Below are positions 17,332 through 27,000 of a stretch of 64,000 nucleotides of DNA, in pieces (the first letter of the stretch is position 1; every line of letters starts with the position of its first letter). The notes below the pieces were generated by a model that searched no databases, had not been told where the DNA came from, and saw nothing but the letters and a program-made list of their open reading frames with translations. The DNA is from Verrucomicrobiota bacterium. Its GTDB lineage: Bacteria; Verrucomicrobiota; Kiritimatiellia; SS1-B-03-39; UBA6053. Made by a program: the position numbers and the translations under genes. The stretch spans positions 1-64,000 of the forward strand of contig JAFIGD010000013.1 of the NCBI GenBank assembly GCA_020831625.1, in the 5' to 3' direction.

Positions 17332-17946
17332 ATGAAATACGTTCATACGGTTCTTATCAGTCTGGCCCTTCTTATTATGGTGGCGGCTTGCGGATCGAAA
17401 TCTGATACCGCGCAGTTTCGCCAGGCACTCCGGCATGATGTCGAAGTGGGTCATTCCTTCGGTCAACTGATTGTTGATAACGGCCACAGCTCAGGCACGA
17501 TTATCGTTTTGGTGAATCCCGATATCGGTCCCCGGCTTCGCGAAGTGGAGCGGGGAAGGATCGAAGGGCTGCGCAAGGGCCTGGGTGGCGCGGCATCGAA
17601 TCTCCGTGAGGTGCCGATCGCGGACAAAGAGGACCTGCGGTTGCTTTCTCTTGCGGAAGATGATCTGCCCGCGGATCTTCTGGCCGAAGTTTTGGCCGGG
17701 CAGGGGAACGTTGCCGCGGTGGTATCGCTCATCGGTTTTCCGCGTTCCGCCCCTCCTGGATCCGGAATTCCGCCACTGTATGTTTTCGGTGTAAACAGTC
17801 AGCATCTGGCGCGTGAGGCGGTGGAATCCGGTTGGGCGAAAGCGGTTTTATATGCCAAAGGGGTGAATGATTTGCCTTCAAAAGGATGGACAGGCCCCAT
17901 GTCAGCCAGTGTATTGGACACCTATGGATTGGAGATCAGTTTATGA
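17332..17946 (+). CDS. Predicted lipoprotein of unknown function
   Basis: A 204-residue protein with a lipoprotein signal peptide: a hydrophobic run to about residue 18, then the lipobox MVAAC with Cys21 as lipidation site. The mature part alternates short strands and helices (DIGPRLREVERGRIEGLRKG; LPADLLAEVLAGQ) and resembles a small periplasmic-binding or Rossmann-like fold, but I find no family I can name. It shares ATGA with the downstream prepilin gene, so the two are co-translated. The regulated promoter with a perfect dyad places it in the same predicted regulon as the carbohydrate genes. A start further upstream (17321, 17324) would spoil the signal peptide. Confidence 0.65.
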   Translation: MKYVHTVLISLALLIMVAACGSKSDTAQFRQALRHDVEVGHSFGQLIVDNGHSSGTIIVLVNPDIGPRLREVERGRIEGLRKGLGGAASNLREVPIADKEDLRLLSLAEDDLPADLLAEVLAGQGNVAAVVSLIGFPRSAPPGSGIPPLYVFGVNSQHLAREAVESGWAKAVLYAKGVNDLPSKGWTGPMSASVLDTYGLEISL

Positions 17947-18716
17947 AACGTTCAGGATTTACCTTGATTGAAATGCTGGTGGTTGTGGCGATTATCGCGA
18001 TTCTCGCCGCACTGATTGTTCCTGCGGTGAATAACGGAATTGAGCGGGCGCAGACGAACAAATGCGCCAGTCAGATGCGGCAGTTCCACCAGGGAATGAT
18101 CATGTACGCCACAGACAACAACGGTCGTTTACCCGCAGTCATGTCGGAGTCCGGCATGTCTTACACGGATCCTGTGAGCGGTGAAACCATCCAGGGGCGT
18201 TTTCTCTGGCCGGGCACCTGGCCTTTCGCCATCGCAAGCTATCTCGGTTACCCTGAGATTCAACTTGGCGAGCGGATCAATACTCCCCGAACCAACACCA
18301 TTTTTGTCTGCCCCTCTTTCCGGAATTCGCCGGCGTATGAGATTCACAGCAATCCGTATGACCGCAATTTGCTGGGTGGGTATGGCATGAACCGGAATCT
18401 TCGGGCGGCCACCGGCGGATTCAATCCGGTCACTCCCACAAATCACTGGTTGGCGCAGATGTTTTACCAGCCCCGTCTCCTCAGCATCGATAATCCTTCC
18501 CGGTATCTCCTCTTTGCCGATGGAAATGGACGGAATGCCGACTTGGGGACCCGTTTTGATTTCAATAATTTCGGGTCCGCCGCGTTCAGATATGTCGTGG
18601 ATCCCTCCCGGCACGGGCGGGGTTCCAATCTCGCGTATCTGGACGGCAGTGTGCGTTTTGAACGCGAGGCTGTGATTGTGGCCAGAGGACAAACCGGGGC
18701 GCTGTTTTACGATTGA
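17943..18716 (+). CDS. Prepilin-type protein with H-X9-DG-like C terminus (DUF1559-like)
   Basis: A 257-residue protein with a textbook prepilin N terminus (SGFTLIEMLVVVAIIAILAALI, cut after Gly5) and a C-terminal RHGRGSNLAYLDGSVRF block, the H-X9-DG-type motif common in the very numerous pilin-like proteins of Planctomycetes, Lentisphaerae and Verrucomicrobia. It overlaps the upstream lipoprotein gene by ATGA. Such proteins are surface or periplasmic fibres of unknown role, often next to catabolic genes, and may capture polysaccharide (inference). Confidence 0.85.
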   Translation: MKRSGFTLIEMLVVVAIIAILAALIVPAVNNGIERAQTNKCASQMRQFHQGMIMYATDNNGRLPAVMSESGMSYTDPVSGETIQGRFLWPGTWPFAIASYLGYPEIQLGERINTPRTNTIFVCPSFRNSPAYEIHSNPYDRNLLGGYGMNRNLRAATGGFNPVTPTNHWLAQMFYQPRLLSIDNPSRYLLFADGNGRNADLGTRFDFNNFGSAAFRYVVDPSRHGRGSNLAYLDGSVRFEREAVIVARGQTGALFYD

Positions 18717-18728
18717 GCCTTGATAAGG

Positions 18729-19649
18729 TTAGGGTGTTTCGCTGTTGAGGATGTAGATCACGGTGTTCTTGAGTTTTTCGCCTGGGGCAAGAACCTTTTC
18801 CACACTCATGGTTTCCAGTTCGGCATACTCGCCCTGCCGTCCGACCGCCAGGGCGAGCGCGCAGCCGCCGTCGGGGAGTTCACCGGGTTCGTCCCCGTTG
18901 ATGACTTCGACGATCAGACGGCCGGCGGGACTTGTGCCCGAGATGCGGGTGCCGTCGGTTCCCAGTTTCGCCCCTTTGGCTTTTTGCGTCTGGACATAAA
19001 GCGTTTCGCCTTTCCGGAGAAGCGCTCCGTCTTCGAGGTCCGGACCTTGAATAAAATGAACCCCCTGCGGGTGGCGGGTGTTTTCGGGGATCTCCATCTC
19101 CGCGTCGCCGACATCCGCCATCTGTGAAATCTGCCAGAGGCACACCGGAATGTCGGACGGGGCGGTGCGGAGGATCGACTGTTGAATGATCAGAACATTC
19201 GGCCGGTTGTCATCAAAGGACAGGGTCCGGGAGATGTCAATGTTCAGGGGGTCGCCGACGGAGAGCTGTAAGCGGATTCGGTTGTCCTCCAGGATTGCGC
19301 CGGTCCAGGGGGCGTACTCGAAGAGGGCGGGGGGCGGCCAGCGCCGCTCCACGCCGAGCTGTTCCCAGCGGTCCTGTGCCACGGGCCAGAGCCAGTCGCC
19401 GCCGTGGTTGTTCCAGGCCCAGCGTCCTTCGGGCACCTTTGTGATGCCGATGAGGTCGGAATCCTGACGCAAGAGATTCGGTCCGCCGGTGCGGGAGAGA
19501 TGAATGATCCGCCCGATGTCGGGAACGGCTTTCACCGTCAGGTGTTCGTTGGATAAAACGAGGACGGATTCCCACTGGACGGTCTCCGCCCGAAGCGCGG
19601 CGGCGCTCAGCAGCGCGGTACAGAAAAGAGAGCGGAGAAGGGGATGCAT
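18729..19649 (-). CDS. DUF4380-like secreted protein (mutarotase-like beta-sandwich)
   Basis: A 306-residue protein with a signal peptide (residues 1-21, ending LRA). The remainder resembles DUF4380 / galactose-mutarotase-like beta-sandwiches: VLSNEHLTVKAVPDIGRIIHL, then WNNHGGDWLWP, then a PDGG-containing C-terminal part. Such folds bind sugars. Its start is 4 bases after the stop of the GH130-like phosphorylase, so the two form an operon. It converges on the prepilin gene, 12 bases away. Role inferred: a periplasmic sugar-binding or epimerising helper for the phosphorylase; not proven. Confidence 0.6.
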   Translation of the reverse strand: MHPLLRSLFCTALLSAAALRAETVQWESVLVLSNEHLTVKAVPDIGRIIHLSRTGGPNLLRQDSDLIGITKVPEGRWAWNNHGGDWLWPVAQDRWEQLGVERRWPPPALFEYAPWTGAILEDNRIRLQLSVGDPLNIDISRTLSFDDNRPNVLIIQQSILRTAPSDIPVCLWQISQMADVGDAEMEIPENTRHPQGVHFIQGPDLEDGALLRKGETLYVQTQKAKGAKLGTDGTRISGTSPAGRLIVEVINGDEPGELPDGGCALALAVGRQGEYAELETMSVEKVLAPGEKLKNTVIYILNSETP

Positions 19650-19653
19650 GTTT

Positions 19654-20838
19654 TTATTCGCGGTTTTTGTCGATCAGCGCGTTGCGCTGGGCGACGCAGG
19701 CGCGGGAGCGGAGGGGATCGCGCGGCACCTGTTCGCAGTAGGCGATGAGGCGGTCGAGGGTGGTGGTGGCAACGTGCATGCGGGTGTCGCAGGAGGCGTA
19801 GTAGATGAAGACGGTGCCGTCGTCTTTGCACACCCAGCCGTTGCTGAACACGATGTGGGAAAGATCGCCGAGCTGTTCGTCTCCTTCGGGCACGATAAAG
19901 GCACCGCCGGGACTGTGGGTGACCCGGGCGGGGTCCTCCAGGTCGGTCACAAACACATACAGCACATAGCGCAGGCCGGTGGCGGTGCCGCGCACGCCGT
20001 GGGCGAGGTGGATCCAGCCGATGGGCGATTTGATGGGGGCGGGGCCCTGTCCGTTTTTGACTTCTTTGACGGTGTGGTAGAGACGGGATTCGATAATGCG
20101 CTCTTCGGTGACCACGGGGCGGGTGATGTCGCCGCAGAGGGCCCAGCCAATGCCGCCGCCGGAGCCCGCGTCGATAAACCCGTCCTGGGGCCGGGTGTAG
20201 AAGGCGTATTTTCCATTCACGAATTCCGGATGAAGCACCACATTGCGCTGCTGGGCGGAGGGGCTCTTGAGGTCGGGCAGGCGTTCCCAGTCGATCAGAT
20301 TTTTACTGCGGGCGATGCCGCACTGGGCGACGGCGCTGGAAAGATCGCCCGGCGCGGCGTTGGGATCTTTGCGCTCGGTGCAGAAGAGTCCGTAGATCCA
20401 GCCGTCCTCGTGTTTGACCAGCCGCATGTCATAGACATTGGTGTCGGGATCGTCGGTTTCCGGCATGACGATGGCATGGCCGGTGAAGGTGAATCCGTCC
20501 ACCCCGGTGTCGCTCCAGCAGAGGCCGAAGAAGGATTTTCGGTCGTGACCCTCGATGCGCACCATTTGGGCGATGCGCCCGTCCAGTTCGATGGCCCCGG
20601 CGTTGAAGGTGGCCTGTATGGGGAGGTTTTCGATCAGCAGCGGATTCCGGTCCCGGTTCAGGTCGTAGCGCCACTGGAGCGGAACATGCGCGGGGGTGAC
20701 CACCGGATGCGGATGTTTGCGGTACCAGTTGGTGGGGTGCCAGATGCCCGGATTGGGGGTTTCCACCGCTTGCCGGTGGGATTCGGAGAGTTCTTTGAGG
20801 CGCTGGTCGTAGTCGAAAGAGGGGAAGAGAGAAGTCAT
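19654..20838 (-). CDS. GH130 family phosphorylase (mannosylglucose phosphorylase-like)
   Basis: A 394-residue protein, close in length to GH130 4-O-beta-D-mannosyl-D-glucose phosphorylases. Features are the five-bladed propeller hallmarks: an early FNAGAIELDG strand, the YDMRLVKHEDGWIYGLFCTE block with the proton-donor region, and the HLAHGVRGT phosphate-binding region. These enzymes phosphorolyse beta-mannosides to alpha-mannose-1-phosphate in the cytoplasm. The ATG at 20838 is chosen over 20859 because AAGGACC precedes it at good spacing. It is followed by a DUF4380-like gene in the same operon. The subfamily (mannosylglucose versus mannooligosaccharide) is tentative. Confidence 0.8.
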   Translation of the reverse strand: MTSLFPSFDYDQRLKELSESHRQAVETPNPGIWHPTNWYRKHPHPVVTPAHVPLQWRYDLNRDRNPLLIENLPIQATFNAGAIELDGRIAQMVRIEGHDRKSFFGLCWSDTGVDGFTFTGHAIVMPETDDPDTNVYDMRLVKHEDGWIYGLFCTERKDPNAAPGDLSSAVAQCGIARSKNLIDWERLPDLKSPSAQQRNVVLHPEFVNGKYAFYTRPQDGFIDAGSGGGIGWALCGDITRPVVTEERIIESRLYHTVKEVKNGQGPAPIKSPIGWIHLAHGVRGTATGLRYVLYVFVTDLEDPARVTHSPGGAFIVPEGDEQLGDLSHIVFSNGWVCKDDGTVFIYYASCDTRMHVATTTLDRLIAYCEQVPRDPLRSRACVAQRNALIDKNRE

Positions 20839-20859
20839 AAACGCTGAGGTCCTTTTCAA

Positions 20860-21005
20860 GAGGTTAAGATGTTATCATGAAAGGCGCGGACCCCATTCAC
20901 AAGCGGTGAGAACGTTTGTAAAATTTAAACCGTTGCATCGTGAATTACACGGATTGAAAAGTAACGGGCTGAACAGAGATACCCCATTCAGGGTAAAGTT
21001 GGGGC
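20860..21005. promoter_or_regulatory. Divergent control region with dyad and leaderless promoter
   Basis: TTACACGGATTGAAA (20945-20959) ends 46 bases before the ATG at 21006. TGAACA (20970-20975), 18 bases, TAAAGT (20994-20999) give a -10 that starts 12 bases before that ATG. AACGTTTGTAAA (20911-20922) resembles a LacI-type operator half and recurs near 33032-33044. The minus-strand promoter of the phosphorylase is not obvious. Confidence 0.5.
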
Positions 21006-24000
21006 ATGAACATCAAACATCTTCCGGCTGTCCTTTGCGTTTTCCTGATCCCGACTGTTTATGGTCTGGACTGGCCGCCCTCCACTCTTTCCGCCGATGA
21101 TCATGTGTATGTGGTGCCGGTCGAGGTGGAGTCGGTCAGCACCGACCCGGCCGCGATCACATTCCGCCTGCATAAAACGGACTACGCGTTGGATGTGTAC
21201 CGGAAGAATCCGGATTCGTTGCTTTGGGGGACCGTGCGGGCCACCCTCCCGGCGGGCACCGCCACCTGGACCGACACCACCGCCGTGCCCGGCACCGCTT
21301 ACGAGTACCGCTTTCACGCGCAGGGCGTGCCCTCCGCCTGGGACAGCACGCATGTGCGCAGTTACGTTTTGGCCGGAATCGATGTGGACCGCAGCGGACC
21401 CCGCGGCCGGGTGGTGCTGGTCATGCCGGCGTCGATTCAGGCGCCGCTGGCTCCGGAGATTGCCCGCTTCAAACAGGATTTGGTCGGGGACGGCTGGATT
21501 GTTCATGAAGTGTTGACGCCTGACGGACGCACGGATTTCACCTGTGCGGCCGACGGGCATCACGTGGACATCCGCAACGACATTATCGATATCTACAACG
21601 CCCACCCTGGAGAGGTGAAACACGTGATTCTCTTGGGGCGTGTGCCTCAGCCTCGGTCGGGCCTGCGCGCCGCCTGGGCTCCGGACGGACACGGCGACCT
21701 CGGTGCGGTCGCGGCGGACATGTATTACGCCGATGTGGACAACACCTGGACGGACACCGGCTCCATCAACGTCGGGTATGGGAACAACGCGGGTACTGTG
21801 CGTCCGGCCTGGTTCAACGATCCCGGCGATGGCCGGTTTGACCAATCCCACTTCCGGCATCTCGAGCAAGCCTTTGAAATGGGGTGGGGGCGAATCGATT
21901 TTCGTGGTGCGGTTAACGGGGGCGACGAAATCGGGGCTCTGCGCAACTACCTTAACAAACTGCACGACTACAAACACGCGCAGAACGGTTTCGTGCCGGG
22001 CCGCCGCTCCATTGTTCGCGACGCCGGCGGGCTCTACAAACACGTGCAGGAGGAATTCTGGAAGGTCATTACCCCACTTTCGGGGATGGAGAATCTGGAG
22101 TACATCACCGGAAACGATCTGCCCAATTCCCCCGGTCAGCCGGAGGCGCAATACACCTACGACAACGGACCGTATCTGTACTTTTTCATGGCCGGCAACG
22201 AGCCGAACCAGCCCTCCGACAACAGCCGCGCGGTGTTCTGGACCGGCTTCAAGAGCCATGTGGGCTATCACGATCTCAACAGCTGGACCCGCTCCCGGCT
22301 GGCAGAGCCGAACAGCTGGACGCTGAGCTGGACCTTCGCCCCGCCGCGCGGAAGGTATGTGTATCACAAGATGGCCCTCGGCGGCACCATGGGCGATGTG
22401 ATGCTCGCCACTATAAACAACAACCACAACAGCGCCGGTCTCTACGGCTCCGCCGTGAAGAATTACATCAACGGTGCCTGGACCGTGCAGAATCCGTCTT
22501 CGGGTCCGGGAGATTACGCGGGTTTCACGTTTCATAACCACATGGGCGATCCGACCCTGCGCGACCAGATGATCGCCTCGCCGCTGTGGGTGCGGGGGCG
22601 TTTGCTCAGCGGCGGCAGCCAGGTGCAGGTGGAGTGGCTGGCTTCCCCCGATGCCACCCACGGCTATGATGTGTACTCCGCGCCCTCCACGCTGGGTCCC
22701 TTCACCAAACGGAACGGGTCCCCGCTGCACGTCAATGCCACCAGCGGCGAACTCTCCTGGACCGACACCGCCCCGTCCTCCGATCCGGTGGTGTACATGG
22801 TCCGCGCATTGAAGATGGAAGACACGCCCAGCGGCAGCTACCTCAATGCGTCCATTGGCCGCATGGTGGAGGTGGACCGAAGTCCCGCGCCCTTCGCCAT
22901 TGTTACCGCCGAACTCCCCAACGCCTATCTCGGTTCCTCCTACGACGTTCAACTCGAAACCTCGGGCGGCAACCCGCCCGCCATCTGGACGGTCACCTCG
23001 GGGACACTTCCCTCCGGGCTCAGTCTTTCCCCCTCTGGCCTGATTTCCGGAACGCCGGCCAATGCGGGGTCCTTCCCGCTGACCCTGCAGGCTGTTGATC
23101 TACTCGGGGCCACTCAAAGTCAGTCCTTCACCCTCGCCGTGGACATGTTTTCCACCTGGACGCTGCTGCCCAACGGAGATTTCGCTTCACCGCCCCACAA
23201 CACGGGTGCCGTGAACCAAGGATTCTCCGGCAACTGGCAGCATCCCGCCGCCCCGAATTCGCAGTGGGACCACGATGCGGAAAACCAGTGGGCGGTCACA
23301 TCCCGCGACGGACGCACCGGGGCGCAGCCCGGACTCGTGTACGTCTATCACGACGACTTTGCCCAAACCGGCGCGGTCTCCTTCCGCTGTGACCTCATCA
23401 ACACTGACGGCAGCGGCAAACCCAACACCCTGTATGTCCGCATCTACGGGATCAACGGCGACTTCTCCTGGGATCATTGGAACCTCGGGTCCAATCCCTC
23501 CGGAGATGCCACTCTGCTGCACATCGCGGAAATCACCGGATCCTTTGACTGGACGACCTTTGAGACCCCGGCCCTGCCCGTGGGCGACGGCTACGAATAT
23601 TACGTGCTCCGTTTCTATCCCGCGGATGTCACCACCGCCGAAGGCGACTTCATGGCGATTGACAACCTGTACATGTCCGCCGCCGCCCCGCCGCCGGTCT
23701 TTTACGATGTGACCTTTTCCGCCAGGGCCAACGGCACCCTCGAAGGGAATCCCAGCCAGACCATCGTCGGCGGCGGCAGTGCCGAAGCAGTCACCGCCGT
23801 GCCCGATTCCGGCTATGAACTTGCCCAGTGGACTTGGACCGGCGGCGGAACCTCGACCGACAACCCCCTGGTGATTGCCAACGTCTCCGACGACCTTGCG
23901 GTCACCGCACATTTCCAGCTTTTCAACAACCCGCCTGTCTCCGCCATCACCTCCCCGGAGGACGGCGCGTCCTTCCCCGTGAACACCGCGATCTCATTCA

Positions 24001-27000
24001 GCGGCACGGGCTTCGACCCCGAGGACGGCGAGATCACCGACGCGGTGTGGGAATCCTCGATTGACGGCGTGTTTGCTCCGGTCGGCGGCACCTACAGCGG
24101 GCTCAGTCCCGGCGAACACACCATCATCCGCACCGTCACCGACAGCGGCGGCAAGACCGGCAGCGACAGCATCACCCTCATCCTTTTGGAACCCCTCGTC
24201 CGCGTCGCCGTGGCCGATGCCATGGTGCGGGGAGACGGGAGCAATGCCGACACGAATTATGGAGCCGCCACCACCATCCGCACCCGCAGCAGCGAATCCG
24301 CCGAAGGCCTGTACCGCTTTGATGTCGACAACGTGCCCGGCACTCTCTTGTCCGCCACGTTGCGGCTCAATCTTTACGCGAACGATACCGGGACCATCAA
24401 CGTGATGGAAGTCGCGGACAATTCCTGGGGGGAAATGACGGTGACCTACAACACCCGTCCTGATTACGGCGAAATCATCGGACAAATGTCCGGAGAGGGC
24501 GTGGGGCAGAACAACTTCATGGAATTGGATGTCACGAATTATGTTTTGAGTCGTCTTCCGGACGGGCAGGCCTCCTTTGCCACCACGGGAACCGGCATGC
24601 TGGTCCGGGTGAATTCCCGTGAGGTGGCGGCGGCCGAGCGGCACCCGCAACTGGTGATCGTGTATACCCTGGAGGACATCAATCTCGAACCTTTGGTTGA
24701 AATCACCTCGCCCGCGAACGAAACCGTGGTCTTTGCCGGGGACGAGGTGATCTTTGAAGGAACGGCCCTCGACCCGGAAGACGGGGATTTAACCGCCGCC
24801 GCCGTCTGGACCTCCTCTCTGGATGGACCTCTGGGCAGCGGAGGCGCACTGAGCCTGGACACCCTTTCGGTCGGCGAACATCTGATTACACTTTCCGTAA
24901 CCGATTCCGGCGGGCTGTCGGATATGGAACAGATCAGCCTGACGGTCGAGGCCGCCCCCCCGGTTCCCGCTGTGCCCCCCGGATACGTGTCGGTGCTGGA
25001 CTTCGGGGCGGATCCGAGCGGGCAGACAGATTCAACCGCCGCGCTTCAAGACACCATCAATCACGGCATCGCCCATCAGGTGGCCGTGTGGTTCCCGGCG
25101 GGCGAATACCGGATTTCGGAGCGCCTGATTGCGGATCAGCCCGATGACGATCCTGACTACCCCGCCGTGTTGATTGGTTCGACGGCGGACCCTTCGCAGC
25201 GGGCGGTGATTGTGCTCGCCGCCAACAGCCCCGGCTTCAACAATCCCGACGCCCGCAGGGTGATGCTGCATTTCTTCAACCGGGGGACGGCGGACAACGA
25301 AAGCGGGGAAAACACGCTCTACAACCAGGCCGTGATCGGCATCGATTTCCGGGTGGAATCCGGAAACGACGGGGCGGTGGCGCTGCGCATGCAGGGCGCG
25401 GAGGGATGCACCATCCAGGATGTGCACATCGACCTCACTCAGGGTGGCCACACCGGAATCTGGGGCGTGCCCGGCTCCGGCGGCACCACCCACCAGGTCA
25501 GTGTCACCGGCGGCGTGATCGGCGTGGACACCCGTAAACAAAATCTCAGCGGCGGCGGTTCCCAGCCCACGGTGACGATCACGGGTTCCGGTTTCGTCGG
25601 CCAGTCCGATGTCGGGGTGTGGGCCAGCACCCGCGGGGCCATGGTGCTGGTGGGGGCGCATTTCGAACGCGACACCCCGGGGCCGGTGTTGCGTTTGCAG
25701 CGGCATCACGCCGAACAGCCCTTCGACGGCACCCTGCAAATGGTGGATTGCACCGTGGTTCACAGCGTCCACCACCCGGACAACACCGTGATCGACATGC
25801 CCGCCGGTGAAGGCCGCAGTTTTTATCTGGAAAATGTTTTCGTGCAGAATGGCGAGCGGATTTGGACGGAGGACGCGCCCGCGAATCCTTTTGGCTGGAT
25901 GCGGTTCGCCCGGTTGGCGGCGGAGGTGCGGCCCGACAGCCAAAGCTGGGGACAGCCCATGGAGGTCGTCTGGATCAATGGACTCACGCGGGAAGGTATT
26001 CTCCTGGAATCCGAGGCGGATGCAGCCCCGCCCGCCGATCTCCAAAGCCGCCATCAGTGGGCTTCGGATTTTCCCACCTGGGAAACATCGGGCGCGGTCA
26101 ATGCCCTGGACCACGGCGCGGCGGGGGACGGGGTCACCGACGATCAAGCCGCCCTGCAGGCGCTGATTGACGCGCACGACATCGTTTTCCTTCCCAAGGG
26201 GCATTACCGGGTGTCGGATACCCTGCATCTGCGTCCGGAGAGCAAACTCATCGGCGTGCACCACAACTACAGCGTCATTGAGGCACTCTCCACCCTGGAC
26301 GACCGTTTTGCCGACACCACCGAGGAGGCCGGGGACCGCCCCATCGTTTCCACAGCGGATGATGCCAACGCCGAGACGGTGCTCGCCTTCCTGCATCTCA
26401 AGCGTCATTATCCGCTGGCCCAGCACAACCCGACGCCGGTCGGCAACTACGCGCTGGAATGGCGGTCCGGAGGCGACTCGGTGCTGCGCGGCGTGCGATT
26501 GGAGTCCCGTTCCACCGAAAACATCCGCCCCGATTTTGTGGCCTCCCAGTTTTACGGACTCGGGGGCGGGGTGAACGCCAACTACCCGCAGGATGATTTT
26601 CCCGAAGGCATGTGGGCCTGGCCGGGCTCCGAACCCACCGTGCAGGTGCGCGGCAACGGGGGGGGGCACTGGTTCGGTTTCTGGGTGCACGGACGTCAGG
26701 CGCTCCGGAGTCATGTGCCTTTCCTGCGCGTGGAGGGTACCCGCCAACCCTTGCATTTCTACCATCTGCACCTGCAACAACAGGACAGCGTCAACCACGC
26801 CGAGTTTCTCGACGTGGAGAACGTCAGCGTCTACGGCACGAAATCGGAACTCAAGGGGACGCTGCTGTATTTTGAAGACTCCCGGCATTTCCGGATCTTC
26901 GGGAGCGGCGGACTCGCCTCGCCCGATCCGAACCGGCCCAACCCCTATCTCTTCCGCTTCGTGGACTGCGACGATTTCCAGATCAGCGGCTTTGCGGAAA

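Noticed and set aside
23701..24660. Mobile element or prophage origin of the giant gene
   Set aside because: No transposase, integrase, target duplications or composition shift seen around it.
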